A stretch of DNA of 64,000 nucleotides, taken from contig NC_037652.1 in NCBI RefSeq assembly GCF_003254395.2, forward strand, positions 6,581,501 to 6,645,500, given 5' to 3'. The notes below the pieces were generated by a model. It had not been told where the DNA came from. It saw only the letters and a list, made by a program, of their open reading frames with translations, and ran no database searches. Origin of the DNA: Apis mellifera. Its lineage: Eukaryota > Arthropoda > Insecta > Hymenoptera > Apidae. This document shows, piece by piece, positions 24,118 to 37,696 of this stretch. The first letter of the stretch is position 1. Every line of letters begins with the position of its first letter. Both the position numbers and the translations under genes were made by a program.

Positions 24118-24294
24118 TTATCGTTCTTTCCTTTCGCTTCTCCGATAACGCGTCAGATCTTGCTCGTTCTTCTCTTCTTCTTTCGCGTAGGGGCTGAGAG
24201 GCGGATGCGGCCCTGGCGGCGCATCGTGCACCGCCCTCCTTACCGACCGCTTCGAGGAGTGTTGGGTAGGCTTATTGGAGGTCGCATTTACCAT
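24118..24294 (-). other. Open frame overlapping the cpx stop codon in another frame
   Basis: A 58-codon ATG frame starts inside the last cpx exon, in a different frame, and runs into the GC-rich start of the 3' UTR. It reads MVNATSNKPTQHSSK and later SPYAKEEEKNEQDL. No available acceptor would splice the upstream exon into this frame. It may be a chance frame in conserved UTR sequence. Confidence 0.2.
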
Positions 24295-24348
24295 CGAGTA
24301 CTTGCGCTTTGATCTCTTGTATATGCGTGTCTAACGCGTTCTTGATCT
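24272..24348 (-). CDS. cpx: cpx last coding exon: amphipathic C-terminus with possible CAAX box
   Basis: The acceptor is TGTGCTTTCAG. The phase-1 join makes a Lys codon, then 24 residues beginning IKNALDTHIQEIKAQ and ending KCDLQ, followed by TAA (24272-24274). It aligns with Drosophila KLKNQIETQVNELK...GKCVMQ. The short amphipathic helix and terminal Cys are expected to bind membrane. Confidence 0.92.
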
Positions 24349-27300
24349 CTGAAAGCACAGCAAGAAACAACAAGTGTATAACACGTTGATCTAGATTTTT
24401 TTTCTTTTTTAATAAAGTTGATATATTGGGTTGGCAACTAAGTAATTGCGGATTTCAGTTGAAGTTGATGACGATCTAATCGAAGCAATAATCGATTCGG
24501 ATCGTCACAACTCGTGAGATTGCAGAGAAGCTTCATGTATCGCATACATTGAAAACCGCTTAAAACAACTTGGCTATGTTCGAAAACTCGATACATGAGT
24601 TCCTCACGAACTGAAAGAAAAGCATTTAACGCAACGCGTTAACAGCTGCGATTTGCTAAAGAAACGTAATGAAAATGATCCATTTTTAAAAGGACCGATA
24701 ACTGGCGATGAAAAATGGGTTGTTTACAATATCAAGCGGAAAAGATGGTGGAGCAGGCCACGTGAACCAGCTCAAACAACATCAAAAACTCATCGAAAGA
24801 AGGTTTTGTTATCAGTTTGGTGGGATTACAAAGGAATTGTCTATTTTGAACTCTTACCACCCAACCGAAAATCAATTCTGTTGTCTATTGAACAACTAAC
24901 GAAATTAAACAATGCAGTTGAAGAAAAGCGGCCCGAATTGACAAATCGAAAAGGTGTTGTATTCCATCGTGACAATGCAAGGCCACACGCATCTTTGATC
25001 ACTCGACAAAAATTATTGGAGCTTGGTTGGGATGTTTTGCCACATCCATCATATAGTCCTGACCTTGCACCATCCGATTACTTTTTGTTTCGATCTTTAC
25101 AAAACTCCTTGAATGGTAAAAATTTCAATAACGATGATGATATCAAATCGTACCTGATTCAGTTTTTTGCTAATAAAAACCACAAGTTTTATGAACATGG
25201 GATTATGATGCTGGCTGAAAGATGGCAAAAGGTCATTGATCAAAATGGGTAACACATTACGGAATAAAGTTATTTAGTTCCATGAAAAAATTGTCTTTGA
25301 TTTTCTAAAAAAAATCCGCAATTACTTAGTTGCCAACCCAATATATTTGCGGGACGCCACTTTTGGACGGATCGATTAATTAGAGACAGTTTTCAAGATA
25401 TTTTACTTTATGAGATAGAAATATTATAATTTTAAAGTTGGGAACACGAAATAAAAAATCGGTATGTTTCGTTTCATTGTCTTTCACTTGAATTTAAATT
25501 TATTCAACTTGTAACGCGAATATTTTTCTCGTTTTCCACGGCGATTCTCGAATTTTCTAGAAACTCCAAAAGCGTCTGTCCGCGAATGTATATACCGTCC
25601 AACACCTTGTATACGTTTTATTCGATCGCGCGTACGTACGTGTGTGCACACGTACACACGTGTTCCAGTTTAGTTTACGAAACAATGGGAAACAATCGCA
25701 AATGAACGGTCGGAAGTTGGCTTGCAGTTTTTTTTTTTCCGAACTCTTTCAATTACGCAACGCCGATTTCACCATGAGAATCGAGCTAGATTGTGTGCGG
25801 CCCAATTTGCCCAACAGAGCCGGGGACGGCGTTGTTTAATTTCTAACCAACGCTCGTTAACCCTTCATCGATCATCCCTTGTGCGCGCCAATTTAATCGC
25901 ACGTGTCGGGCGTAATCATTAACCGGCCTTGATATCTCCAAAAATTTGCTTCAACCTCCTCTCTTCCTAGATTACTACGCATTCTTCTCGAATGCGAAAT
26001 CGCGAATCGACACGTACTTGTAATTTCGTCCTCTTCTTCCGCCTCGGCTTCCGCGGCCAACTCCTCCGGCGTCTTTTTCTTGCGCATCAAAGGATTCGGC
26101 TCCTCTTGAGTCATCTCTTGCACCTCTTCCCGCTTCTTTATGTTATACTGCAATGAAAACAGAAAAAAACCGAGAGGCGAGTGAATAAAAGAAGGGATTT
26201 TTATTATTAGTTTACGCAAGATTCTACGCAGTCGAAGAAGTTGACGAAGAATTTCCTGCGAAATTCTTTCTCATTCTTTCTTCAAAAGCGGTGGGATATT
26301 TGTGGGATGCAATGAGCTATTAGTTACATTTATATTTTATAATTTCAATAGTTAATGTGGTTAATAGTTGGATCTGATCGATCGAAATCATCGTGTTTTT
26401 AAATCGTTTCAATTCCATCCCACGATTATTGTCCATCTATCGAAATAGAACGTGCGTAGACAAGTGCGTTTAGGAATGTTTGTCGTATGAAGCGGGGTTT
26501 TTAGACAGGAAGCCGATATCTTTGGATAGCAAAGTTTTCTCGATCGAAGAATGTGAGTTGAAGACAGTATTTCCAAACTTGCTTCTAACAAGAAAGTTAC
26601 GAACGTGACGAAGTAACCGAGACCGAGACGTCCTCTTTCTCTTTAGGCTTTGACCGTCGAAACCGTTTCAAAGGAGGCGTTATTCTCCCCGTGCCTCGAG
26701 CTTAATCAACGACAAGGACCGCGAAAATTTAAGTAACGCGGAAACTTGTACCCGAGGCGAGCCAACGATCTATGCATAAACCTATCAAAGGGATTCTCTT
26801 TGGCCCAGCCTGAAAAATTGCAATCGCGGCTGGCTTCCACGTTGGCGAATCACATTTGCTCTCAAAAATTAACTTATAGCTCCGTTTCTTCGCCAGTTAA
26901 ACAAAATTCTAAGCGTCTTATTTATTTCCGGTCTTAAAAATATCTCTTCTTGGGAAATAGAAAAATGAGTCGTAGTTGTTACTTCTTTAGCTATTTGATC
27001 ACAATTCTTATTTCTTCGTTCACATTCTTTCAATACTAAATTCGTTTCGATAATCCATCTGGAGAGAAAAGAATACATCCCTAAACATGTTTGGCCCAAA
27101 TCTATTATTTCATTAACATTTACTATTTCGGCCTAGCCTCAAAAAATTACTCCTTATTTCTTCTTATTCATATCCTTTTAACACCGTCAAGATTACTACA
27201 CGTTTCGATAATTTATCTGGGGAGAAAATGAAACATCCCTAGACACGTTTGGCCCAAATCTATTATTTCATTAACATTTACTATTTCGGCCTAACCTCAA

Positions 27301-29414
27301 AAAATTACTCGCAATCCTTATTTCTTCTTATTCATATCCTTTTAACACTGTCAAGATTACTACACGTTTCGATAATCCATTTGGAGAGAAAAGAAAACAT
27401 TCCTAGACACGTTTGGTCCAAATCTATTATTTCATTAACATTTACTATTTCGGCCTAGCTTCAAAAAATTACTCGCAGTCCTTATTTCTTCGTTCATATC
27501 CTTTTAACAAGATCACTACATTTTTCGATAATCCATCTGGAGAGAAAAGAATACATCCCTAGACACGTTTGGTCCAAATCTATTATTATTTCATTAACAT
27601 TTACTATTTCGGCCTAACCTCAAAAAATGACTCGCAGTCCTTATTTCTTCGTTCATATCCTTTTAATAAGATTACTACACGTTTCGATAATCTATCTGAG
27701 AAAAGAAAACATCCCTAGACACGTTTGGTCCAAATCTATTATTTCATTAACATTTACTATTTCGGCCTAGCTTCAAAAAATTACTCGCAGTCCTTATTTC
27801 TTCGTTCATATTCTTTTAACAAAATTACTATTTCGATAATCCATCTGGAGAAAAAAGAATACATTCCTAGACATATTTGGTCCAAATCTATTATTTCATT
27901 AACGTTTACTATTTCGGCCTATCCTCAAAAAATTACTCGCAGTCCTTATTTCTTCTTATTCATATCCTTTTAACACCGTCAAGATTACTACACATTTCGA
28001 TAATCCTTTTCTGGAGAGAAAAGAAAAGATCCCTGGACACCCCTTGAGCCGAAATCTAAAGAGATCGCATCGCTTACTCGGCAACGGGTACCGGCAACTT
28101 CACGGAGGAATCGTTTTCGAACGATCGGCTTAAAAGGCAAACAGTCAATCGCGTCTATCACATCGGCCATTAGCCGGCCTCCCTCACGCAACGGCCCGGT
28201 AATCGCATTAGCCCGACAATTTCAATTTCGGTATCATCGAATCCGCCCCCATGATTTCCAGGATCCGAAGCGCGAGATCGGCGCACGTAACACCCGTACA
28301 CGGAAGGGGGTGCACACTGTCCCCCCTTCCCCCTATTTACACTAGATTGTCTAGTTGCATCGAACCGCAATGACGTTGGCCGGGCTACTCGCTCGGCCTC
28401 TCTCGCGCTTTGTACCGCTGCCCGCTCTTGTCCGCGGACAATGAGCCCGATTGCGGTACAAGCCGGACACGTGATCGGCACGAGTGCTCGCTTGCCTCGC
28501 CATCGCGCCATTGTAACCGTACTGCACGCGTATTGCGGCTATATCTGCAAACGCTATAAATTCTACTCGGTCCAACGTTATGCCGTTTCCCTTTTTGCCA
28601 TCGGTCTTTCACGTTTCTCTCTCTCTCTCTCTGCACGCGCACGGGGATATCGTCCTTTTGTCCCCTCCGCCCAGACGCGTCTTTCATTCCACGTCGTATC
28701 TTTGTCACCAAGGATTGTGAAAAACCTGCTGCTCCAATTCACTCCTCGCTCCTTTCTCCCTCCATTGTTGTTGGATTTTTTTTTCCCTTTTTTACACAGA
28801 GAGAAAGAGAGAGTTTGTAGATAGTAATACGAGAGACAAATATCCTTCGCTCGAAATTCCAGTACTTTTATACACGGATCTTTAGAGGTTTATAGAAAAA
28901 GAGTGAGGGAAGAAATTATTTTTATCCGACGATATCACGAGATATAAAGGATACTTTAGAGAATTATTCATTTTCGATTATAATACTTTTTAAAGATGCT
29001 GCGCATTGTTCACATTGGTGGGAAGGAAAGGTTTATTTTCACGCGATTCTCAATAATAAATAATTTCTTCTCGAGAAATTTCTTTCCACCGGTGAACGAT
29101 ACGTCGCAAGCATTAGTTTATACTGTTTAAAGGAATAGGAGGAATCGATTGATTTTCGCGACAATTGTTTCAGTTTTTCAATAATTCGATTTTCCCTTGA
29201 CGATAAATCTATTCCTCTATTTTTCTTGTTTTTCCCGTGCTCCATTCCATTAGCGGCGCGCACATTCGTGATGGGTGGCGGGTCGTGAACCGGCGTGAAG
29301 GAGACAGATAACTCGCGAGGAGGATAAACGGTGCTCGCAATCAAATGTCAAATGTGATGCATTGATCGTGACGTTAATTAATGCTTCTCGACACGCGCAA
29401 CAAACGCGTTACGA

Positions 29415-29459
<45 letters not shown>

Positions 29460-30163
29460 TGTGCGTACAATTTCCAAGCTTTCTCGGCTGGCGTGAAATC
29501 CCTCAGTTAGTTCGTCTTTTAATTATCGGCTCTTTCCTCTCTCCCTCTCGTCTCCGTTGTTTAAATTCGAGGTTGGCCAATTCTCGCGAGTGTGCCGCTT
29601 TGCATAATTGCGACGCACTCGCGCGCGAATCTCGCGCAGAGAGAGAGAGAGAGAGAGAGATCTTGAAACTCTTCTTTCGCCACGGGTGCGTTCTCTCGAT
29701 TTATATACCCGTGCTCTCGCGCGGGCTCTCGGGCTGCATCTGTGTGCACGCGTCCTAGACGCGTCGCATCCGCATTGCGACATTTTTCCCGCGTGCTTGT
29801 ACTTGTTTGCCAAGCTTCCTCTCCCCCTTCCTCTCTTTCTAATCCCCGCCCATTCGAAGATTTCGAGAGAACGTAAATTTCTTCGCGAGAATCGAACGGA
29901 GATAATAATCCCGTCCACGATTCCACGAAATTGAACAGTTAACAGGGAGGGGGTGAACGAGAGAGAGAGAGAGAATTATTCTTGACACGTTTTGTTTCTC
30001 GAAACAATTTAAACTCGAAACGAATTTAAACGTTCGCCACGAACGAGTATCCATCTCGAACGAGCGCGCCATTTTAGATAACGTAAGGTTCTTTAAAAAG
30101 TGTGCAACTCTTTTATATTCGTCGATAAATGATCTTCAAGAATTAGAGAAGTTTGGCGTGTAT

Positions 30164-30203
<40 letters not shown>

Positions 30204-32936
30204 GTCCCAAAATTAACGCAAGATTTGAGTTAAATATAAAAGAGAGTTTTTGGTCTTTAGATATTTATTTTTTAAGTGAATCATAAAATACATAGGATAG
30301 GGTTATTTATGGAATAATACATCGGGCACATACGCATCCTTTCATCCAAATTTTTCATCATCTTTTTGCATAATTGCGGAAAATTTCGTCGATGCAGCAT
30401 TTAATTTTCTCTTGTAATACACGTATAATTGTGGGATTGTCGACATAGACCTTTGACTTCAAATAACCCCATAAGAAGAAATCTAATGGCGTTAAATCAC
30501 ACGATCTAGGAGGCCAATTCTGATCACCGAAACGAGAGAGTACACGACCAGGAAATGTCTCTGTCTGTGCGGTAATTGAATCGTTTCATTGTATGGCATA
30601 TGGCATCGTCTTGTTGAAACCACATATCGGCCACATCAATATCATCCAATTTCGGCAGAAAGAACCGTGTTATCCTGTCACGATATCGAGCACCAGTTAC
30701 TCCTTGACCACCCTCGTTCTCAAAAAAATATGATCCGATGATGCCTTCTGCCCAAAATTCGCGCCAAACAGTGACACGTTGTGCATTTGTTTTTCGCTAA
30801 TCACACGTGGGTTCTCCAAATCCAAATCCATTTGTTAATTTTGGTGATTAACAAAGCCATCGAGGTGAAAATGTGCTTCATCGCTTAGGATTATTTTGCA
30901 GGAAAAACTAGCATCCACTTTTTTATGATTAATAATCCATTGTTGTATCGTATAACGCTCCATTTTTACTAACCTTAAACTCTCAGCTATCAAACCGTTC
31001 TTTTTTCATGATTGCCAACAACTTAAATGGCGGGAAATTCAAATCTTGCGTTAATTTTGGGACACCCTATATATATATATATATATATCATCTTGACACG
31101 CGAGAAACTTTGCGAGCGGATGTTGGCCTTGTTACGAAATTAGTATTCGCGCGGTTTCCGTCTCTGGCAATCAGTCTAATTGTCGCATGACGATGGATGC
31201 ACACACGAAACGCAACGCTATTTGTAAATTGTTCGTTGCGCAGCGGCGGTCCCCAGGGGGAAGCTGCGTGGCGAGCTGCCTGCTGGCGCTATTTGCGAAC
31301 ACCGCGAAAGATCGAAATCGGCCGAATTCTCGTTACTCGGTCGAAACGTATCCGTGTCAAACTAGAGTTTTTTGTTTTCGTTCCTTTTTTTTTCGTTCGA
31401 TTAATTAAACCGAAGCGAAAATTGCCGTTCTCCTTCGTCGAACCAAACTCGATCTCGTTTCTGAAGGAATTTGGGGCGCGATGTCGCCGCGTAATCGTTC
31501 TCGCCACGATTGCATCGGATGCGTGCCCAATTCCAATTTCTGCCGAGTCGAGGCTTATTTCTTTTTTTTTTATTATTAACCATCAGCGAATATTTCTCCT
31601 GTTTTCGTCGAAATTGAAAAGAGAAGAGAGAGAGAAAGGGGTAGGCAGAGCCATTAACGCTGTTTCTTTGTCTCGCTGTTTCTTTTGCGCTTTTATTTTT
31701 TTCCATCTTTCCGCGAGCTGATAAACACGTTGGGAAACGAGACCGATTCCGAAAGCGTTCTCCCCCTTTCTCTCCCCGCTTGCGTTATTCGATTAATCAG
31801 TACGTATTTGTAATTAATGGAATTTAATTAAATTTGATGTACCAATTACGTAAATTAATTTTCTAATTGGCCGTACGTGTCCGCGATTGTGGCTGTATTA
31901 AAATCCGTAATTTCGCGGCGGTCTTTGTGGAAAGAAAGAGCGCGAATTTTATTGCCCCTCGTTTCACGTTTATCGCGTAGAAATCGGAGAAAGATATTAA
32001 CAAACGCCCGTTTCCCTTTGTCCGCGAAATTGTCACTACGTAAGCGTCGTAACGTAACGATATCGGTGTTAAATCGCTTGCCGGTACACACACACACACA
32101 CACAGTGGCGAGAAATATAACGTAAGGGAGAATCCTTATCTTTACATCTACACGTCTCTCTCTCTCGCTTTCTCTTTCTCTATATATCGTTTCGTATTTC
32201 GAATGGATACGATCGGCCACAAAATTTCTTACGAGGAGATGATTCGCCTATTTTCCACGAATCAACCAGTATCTCGCGTGAATTGAAACGAAACGTGAAT
32301 TATCGATTCGATCACGATAACTGTTTAAACTAAATTAAGGTAAAAAGTAACGCGGGATAAATTTCGATATGAATAAAAATACCCCCTTTTTCTACGGTAT
32401 TTTAATTAAACGGAATTGATCAACTTATACACTCTCGGCCACGATCTGATATTATTTAAAAACGTATATTCGTAATAGCTGCCAGCTTTCACGTTCATCA
32501 TATACATACATACATATACACACACATACTCTAGGAATAACGCGTAGCGATATATCGATTCCTCTGCCGACGCTTGATCGCATTAACCGGCACTTTGTGT
32601 AACGTAAGTAGCCTTAACTCGGCTCGACGCGCGCATCCTTAAGTACTTTCCACGATGGTCCGTTGAACGTCTTAAAAGGAGTCAGCCTGACTCTATTAGG
32701 AAGTCGCCATATTGAATGCAGGGACTCCCTACTAGAGTCAATTTGACCCCAGTTAAGTTCAATCTTCTCTCTTCTCGCTTCGCTTTTCGTGGGCCGTGGT
32801 CGCGCCCTTTCCCCTTCCTCTTCTCGGCCTCTTCGTTCGGAGGCACATTGCACAGGTTCCCCCAGGTTGTTGCTCCTTCGTCCCCCTTCTTTTCCTCTTT
32901 TCTTCCGCGCCATTTTCTCCTCTCCTTTTCCTTTTT

Positions 32937-32969
<33 letters not shown>

Positions 32970-35900
32970 CTCTCCCTCCCGTCGTTCCTCCTCGTCACCG
33001 TCACCCTTTGACACCATAGCATTCGAGGCAAACACGATATCGATCGGACGCCGGATTTTAATTATCGCGTCGAAATCTAATTAACTTGACACCCGTGGCC
33101 CGTGTCTCGCTCGATCGAGCCTCAAGAAGGATATTTAAGACGGCTTTGCGATGTAACGTGATTCGTGATCGATGTTAGAGAGATGATCCGAATCATGGAT
33201 GGGATCGTTGGAGGACGTGCGAGCGACGAATCGTCTCGAATCGACGGTTAATGCGCGATCTTTAATTTTTCTCCTCTTCTTCCCAATCGAATAATATCGA
33301 TGAAAATATGGGCGAGTTAACGAGGGAAGCAGCTTCGAAACCCCCTCTCCGACTTTCCGTCGGTTTGATGCGCGGCCATCCCTCCCCCTCTTCCTCCCCG
33401 CTCCCCGGGTTCTCAGTATTTTCCATGCCATTTTATCGACACCAGTCAGTCTGGCGAGGAGACACCACCAGACCAGTTTCCCCGGGTGTGGGTCATGAAT
33501 TTGTGAAATTGGAAAGCTGTCTGTTTCTCTTCCCTCCTCCATTTTACACTTTCCTCGTTTCCTCCTCTCCTGTTTTTTCCATCATGCGTCCAAGCCTTTT
33601 TCCTCTCCTTCAGGGAGGGACAAAGGGACAATCGGGTTCTTTGGAATATTCGGAGGAATACGTCGACACGTGACGACGTATTATTTCTTCCAGTTTCAAT
33701 TTTCAATTTTCTCGACGTTCAACGGGGAGGAAAAATCGCGCTATTTGTTTCAGAACAGTTTGGACAGAGTATATACAGAGTTTGAAAGTATTTCGGATAT
33801 AGGGTTTGAGGGCGGTGTTCGAGTAATTTTTATCACGAAAAGTAAACTCGAAACGATCGGTGCGTTAGAATTCCAATTTCGTCGGGTAATCCGCGTGCGT
33901 GGATAATTGAAAAGCAAGTCGGGTTGAAAAGGTTTACGAGGTAAACGGGACGGAGGAGAGAAGTTTTGAGAGATTCTCATTGGTATTCATTAAGTTAGTT
34001 GGCGTCTCTCTCTCTCTCTCTCTCCCGTGCTTTATCCCACTGTCTTCGATCCATGTTTCTTAACTACGTTGCCACGTTGTCTAGGTTCGTTTAGGATCGT
34101 CTATAAGATCGGCCAACTTTTATTCTCTTATTATAAAAATATAAAAGAAATATCTCTTATTATTTTTACGTACGAAGTGCCTCTTGCTTTTGTCAAGTTC
34201 GTTGAAGATATTACGAATTTGAATAAGAATCGTATATACAAATTGTCCCAAAAATTCTTTTCATCGATCTTTCCTCTTAGAATTTTTCAGGATCAATTTT
34301 AAATGTCGAAGAACAAGCGAAATACTTTTCAGAGAATAAGAGAGGAAGAAACGAGTTCCAGTTCGATATTTATATTAGCATCCATAATCCTTTTATTTCA
34401 CAACTAGACTTTTTCTTCCTCCTTTTTTTAAACTCGTTTTTTGATACTTGCACGCGACACGGATTATCGGTTGCCTCTTTCGTCTCGATCGTCGAATTAA
34501 GCTTTTAAAACCGTTCCCGTCGCTAATCGAATCCCATTTGATGCCGTCTTTCGAACACGTGAATCGCAACAGTTCTCGCAACGGCCGGGAGGTGCGAAGG
34601 GGGTGCGCTTCGCTCGTGATTGCACGGGGATCGCGTGCTCGCGTGTTATGAACATTAAAGCAGTTTGGCCGATTACGGTGCTCGTATCGAAACGTAAAAA
34701 AAAAAAAAAAAGAAAAAAGAAAAAGAAAAAGAAAAGAGAGAAAGAAAAAAGGAAAAAGAAAAGAGGCTCGTATCTCTCCTATACGAAATCGTTCTATTCT
34801 TGGCCGAGATTTTAACGTAACGAAATTGCTCGTGACACGAATTACCGTTTTAGGACGGTGTATAATTCCTTCGATAACTCCGTCCTGCCTTCTAAATATG
34901 GCTTTTGCGCGATCGATATTCAAGCACAACGATATTATTATTATCATTATTAAAAATATTTGAAAAAATTCGAAAAAGAAAAATCTAAAGTCTTTATCCA
35001 ATTTCGTTTAAGAATAAATGAAAAATGTGGAAGAAGTAAAACTATAGTTTCTCAAGTGTTGAAAATTATAGTGATAATTAACAGGTACGAATAATCGAAC
35101 GAATTCGAGGAAAATAATGCGTGTAGGGTTATATAGGTTGGAGGAATGGGTCGTTTAATCGGACGAGTGTAGCAGAAGTGAGCCGTTTCCCCGGCTGACA
35201 TCGGTTTTTCGTGGAGGGAACATCTTGTACGAGAGATTCGATAAAGTACATAATAAAATACAGTGGCGGTGGAACGACGACGTGGATGGGGATTGGTCAC
35301 GACAACGTGCAATAATGTCGTCCCTTCGACAATTTCACGGAAAGAGCAGGAAATCCGCCACGATGGAACAAAGTGGCGGGGATGGCGCGCCGATATTTTC
35401 TCTCTCGGAGAATCGAATCGAGAGAGGCGAACCGGGGGCATATTAATACGATCGTGGAAGAGAAGAGAGAAAAAAAAAGGAAAAAAGAGGAAAGGAAATA
35501 AAGGAACGAAATATTTTCGCTCGTTTCTCGAGAAAAATCAATTTACGTGGATGTGTTTGTCCCGAAACGGGATTCCATATCAAAATCTATCGATCTTTTG
35601 AGAGAGAGAGAGATGACACTTTTTCGCCGATAATACTGCCAAAGATGGTGATATACCGGCGGGTCGCCACGACGATAAATCGAGACGTATCATATTAAAA
35701 TACCCGTATTCCATATGGATATTCCTATTTCATGCTGTCCGTTTTTTCGCTGAATTTATGCTCGCCAGACCCTCGAATCCATCGACACGCAGATCCTCCA
35801 TTTCTTTTCCAAAGACATCCCTTCCATCCCTTTCGATCTTGCTACGATTTTTAAAAATTATCTCTCGCGGAAAGATGTTCGTTTCTCATCGATTGTTATT

Positions 35901-37659
35901 TATGGAGAGTACACGTGAGATGTATAAGATGACGAGTATTTTTTTCTTTTTCCAATAATTGAAAATATATATTTCGCGTCTTTGACACGTCTTTGATATA
36001 CGAGCAGGAAAGAGAGATATCGATTTATCGATCTTCAAAATTTGTAACCGTTGCGTTTCTGGGCGAAGAGGTTCTCCATTCCATTATCACGAACGGGCAA
36101 ATTGGTTCGTACAAGATTCGTGTAAACCGGACTTTTAATCCTGTTATTACCCGTTAGTTGTTACACGGAACAATGGGAACGAATGTTGGCTGGCATTTAG
36201 ACGGAAGTATCGGATGCCAATGGGAATTTATATGCACACGCACGCGCCTGTTGTAAAGTATAATTTCGGTATGAACATGCTAATGCATGCTATTGGATCG
36301 GGTATATTGTTTGTATAATAGCGTAGCAATTTATGAACATCGTATATATTTGAACAGAGAGTGAACAGAGCGATGTTTGCTCGATTTGACTTGCGCCCGA
36401 ATGACCACGGTTCGTTTCGTAATGATTTTTGAACCTGTTCTAAAAAAAAAAAATCACTGATTCGAGAGTTGGAATAATTCGCAAGGGGAGAAATTTAAAT
36501 TGTTTAGAAACGAAGAATCGATCGCTTTGGGAGAGGAATTTTTTTTCTTTCGTTTCTAACGTTAAGCAAGATTGTTAAAAGAGAGTTTTAATTAGAAAAA
36601 AGTGGTCCATCGGTGGAGCACTGTATCGAATGTCGTTACTTGGGTCGCGTGGGTCGTCTTTCATTGTTTCATCTCCTCAATCGAGACGAACGGATGTCCG
36701 TCGCCGCTGTCTGGAGGATTTTTAATTAATTGTCCGGGTTAATTGAGACGCGGCAGAGAAAGAGAGAGAAAGAGAGAGAGACGAGTAAGATGAGACGACC
36801 TCCTTTGGAGGATGCGCCCGTTTCGCAAACCGGGTAGGTATAAACGTAATTTACATTCCACGTATTGCCGGGAACATCCACTCGTAAAAAGCTTGTCCAA
36901 TATTTACCCTTGCCTTTTAAAAGGGTTGTCCCTAATTGCGAGGGAAGTCTGTCCAAAGAAAAGGAATAATATCCCTTTCATAACTCGGAATTTTCGCGGA
37001 AAAAAGAAAAGGGTCAGGGCTGCTTTACTTCTCTCTTTACCCGGTTTCCACTACTTTCCACGATTTCGAATTCATCACGCTACATTTCCAGAGCCCATCC
37101 ATCCATTTTATCATTCGATCATTCGTTATTCGTCACAGATCGCGCATCCTTCGTTCAATTTCCATCGCCCCCATTATTGTATCCTTCCAACCATCTTGGT
37201 TCGATCCTTCTTCGTTCTATTCCTTTTCTTTTCTTTTCTTTTTTCTCGAAAAAACTCGTTTCGTCCCCTTCCACGTTTCTTTAGAGATAGACACCACGCT
37301 TATATACAAATTTGAATATTTTTAATTACATCCACGTAGAGGAGGATGTAATTGGTGGAAACAAGTCGAGGCAAGGAAATTTCTTTCTGCTCGCTCGGGA
37401 TCGGTATAACTCTCGAAATCTCTTGCCGACTCGATCATTAGCCGTGGCTCGTAATCGGATTACCACTTTTGATCCCTTGGTATCTTGCGCAAGAATACAT
37501 CTTTCTATTCTCGGGAGGATCGCCGATGTTATTATGTCTTGAATTTTGAGCTGGATTCCGAGCAAGAAAATGTAATCACTTGGAAAGGGATTTCGACAAG
37601 GGAGGATCTCGATCGTCTCCGCTAATGAGATATCAATCTTTATTAATTCTGACCGAATT

Positions 37660-37696
<37 letters not shown>

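Larger units (their letters stand above)
12297..24271 (-). other. Probable very long 3' UTR of complexin
   Basis: The 12 kb downstream of the cpx stop has no supportable coding exon on either strand. It is strongly asymmetric: the plus strand is rich in T and C runs, so the transcript would be A/G-rich. Several AATAAA hexamers lie on the minus strand. A proximal one is at 23520-23525 (3' UTR about 0.75 kb) and the last is at 12317-12322, just before the next gene. Many neuronal insect genes use distal poly(A) sites to make long 3' UTRs, so isoforms are expected. The extent is inferred. The first 170 nt (24100-24270) are unusually GC-rich. Short open frames here are low-complexity shadows. Confidence 0.5.
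24349..26017 (-). other. cpx: cpx last intron
   Basis: A 1.67-kb intron. More than half is a mariner element inserted antisense to the gene. The remaining 25350-26010 shows no second exon I can support. It includes CpG-rich sequence with CACGTACACACGTG near 25648-25665. Confidence 0.75.

Noticed and set aside
27249..27973. Repeated small frames with IYYFINIYYFGL-like text
   Set aside because: They are the same segment of the 155-bp tandem unit translated several times, with no start context or conservation.
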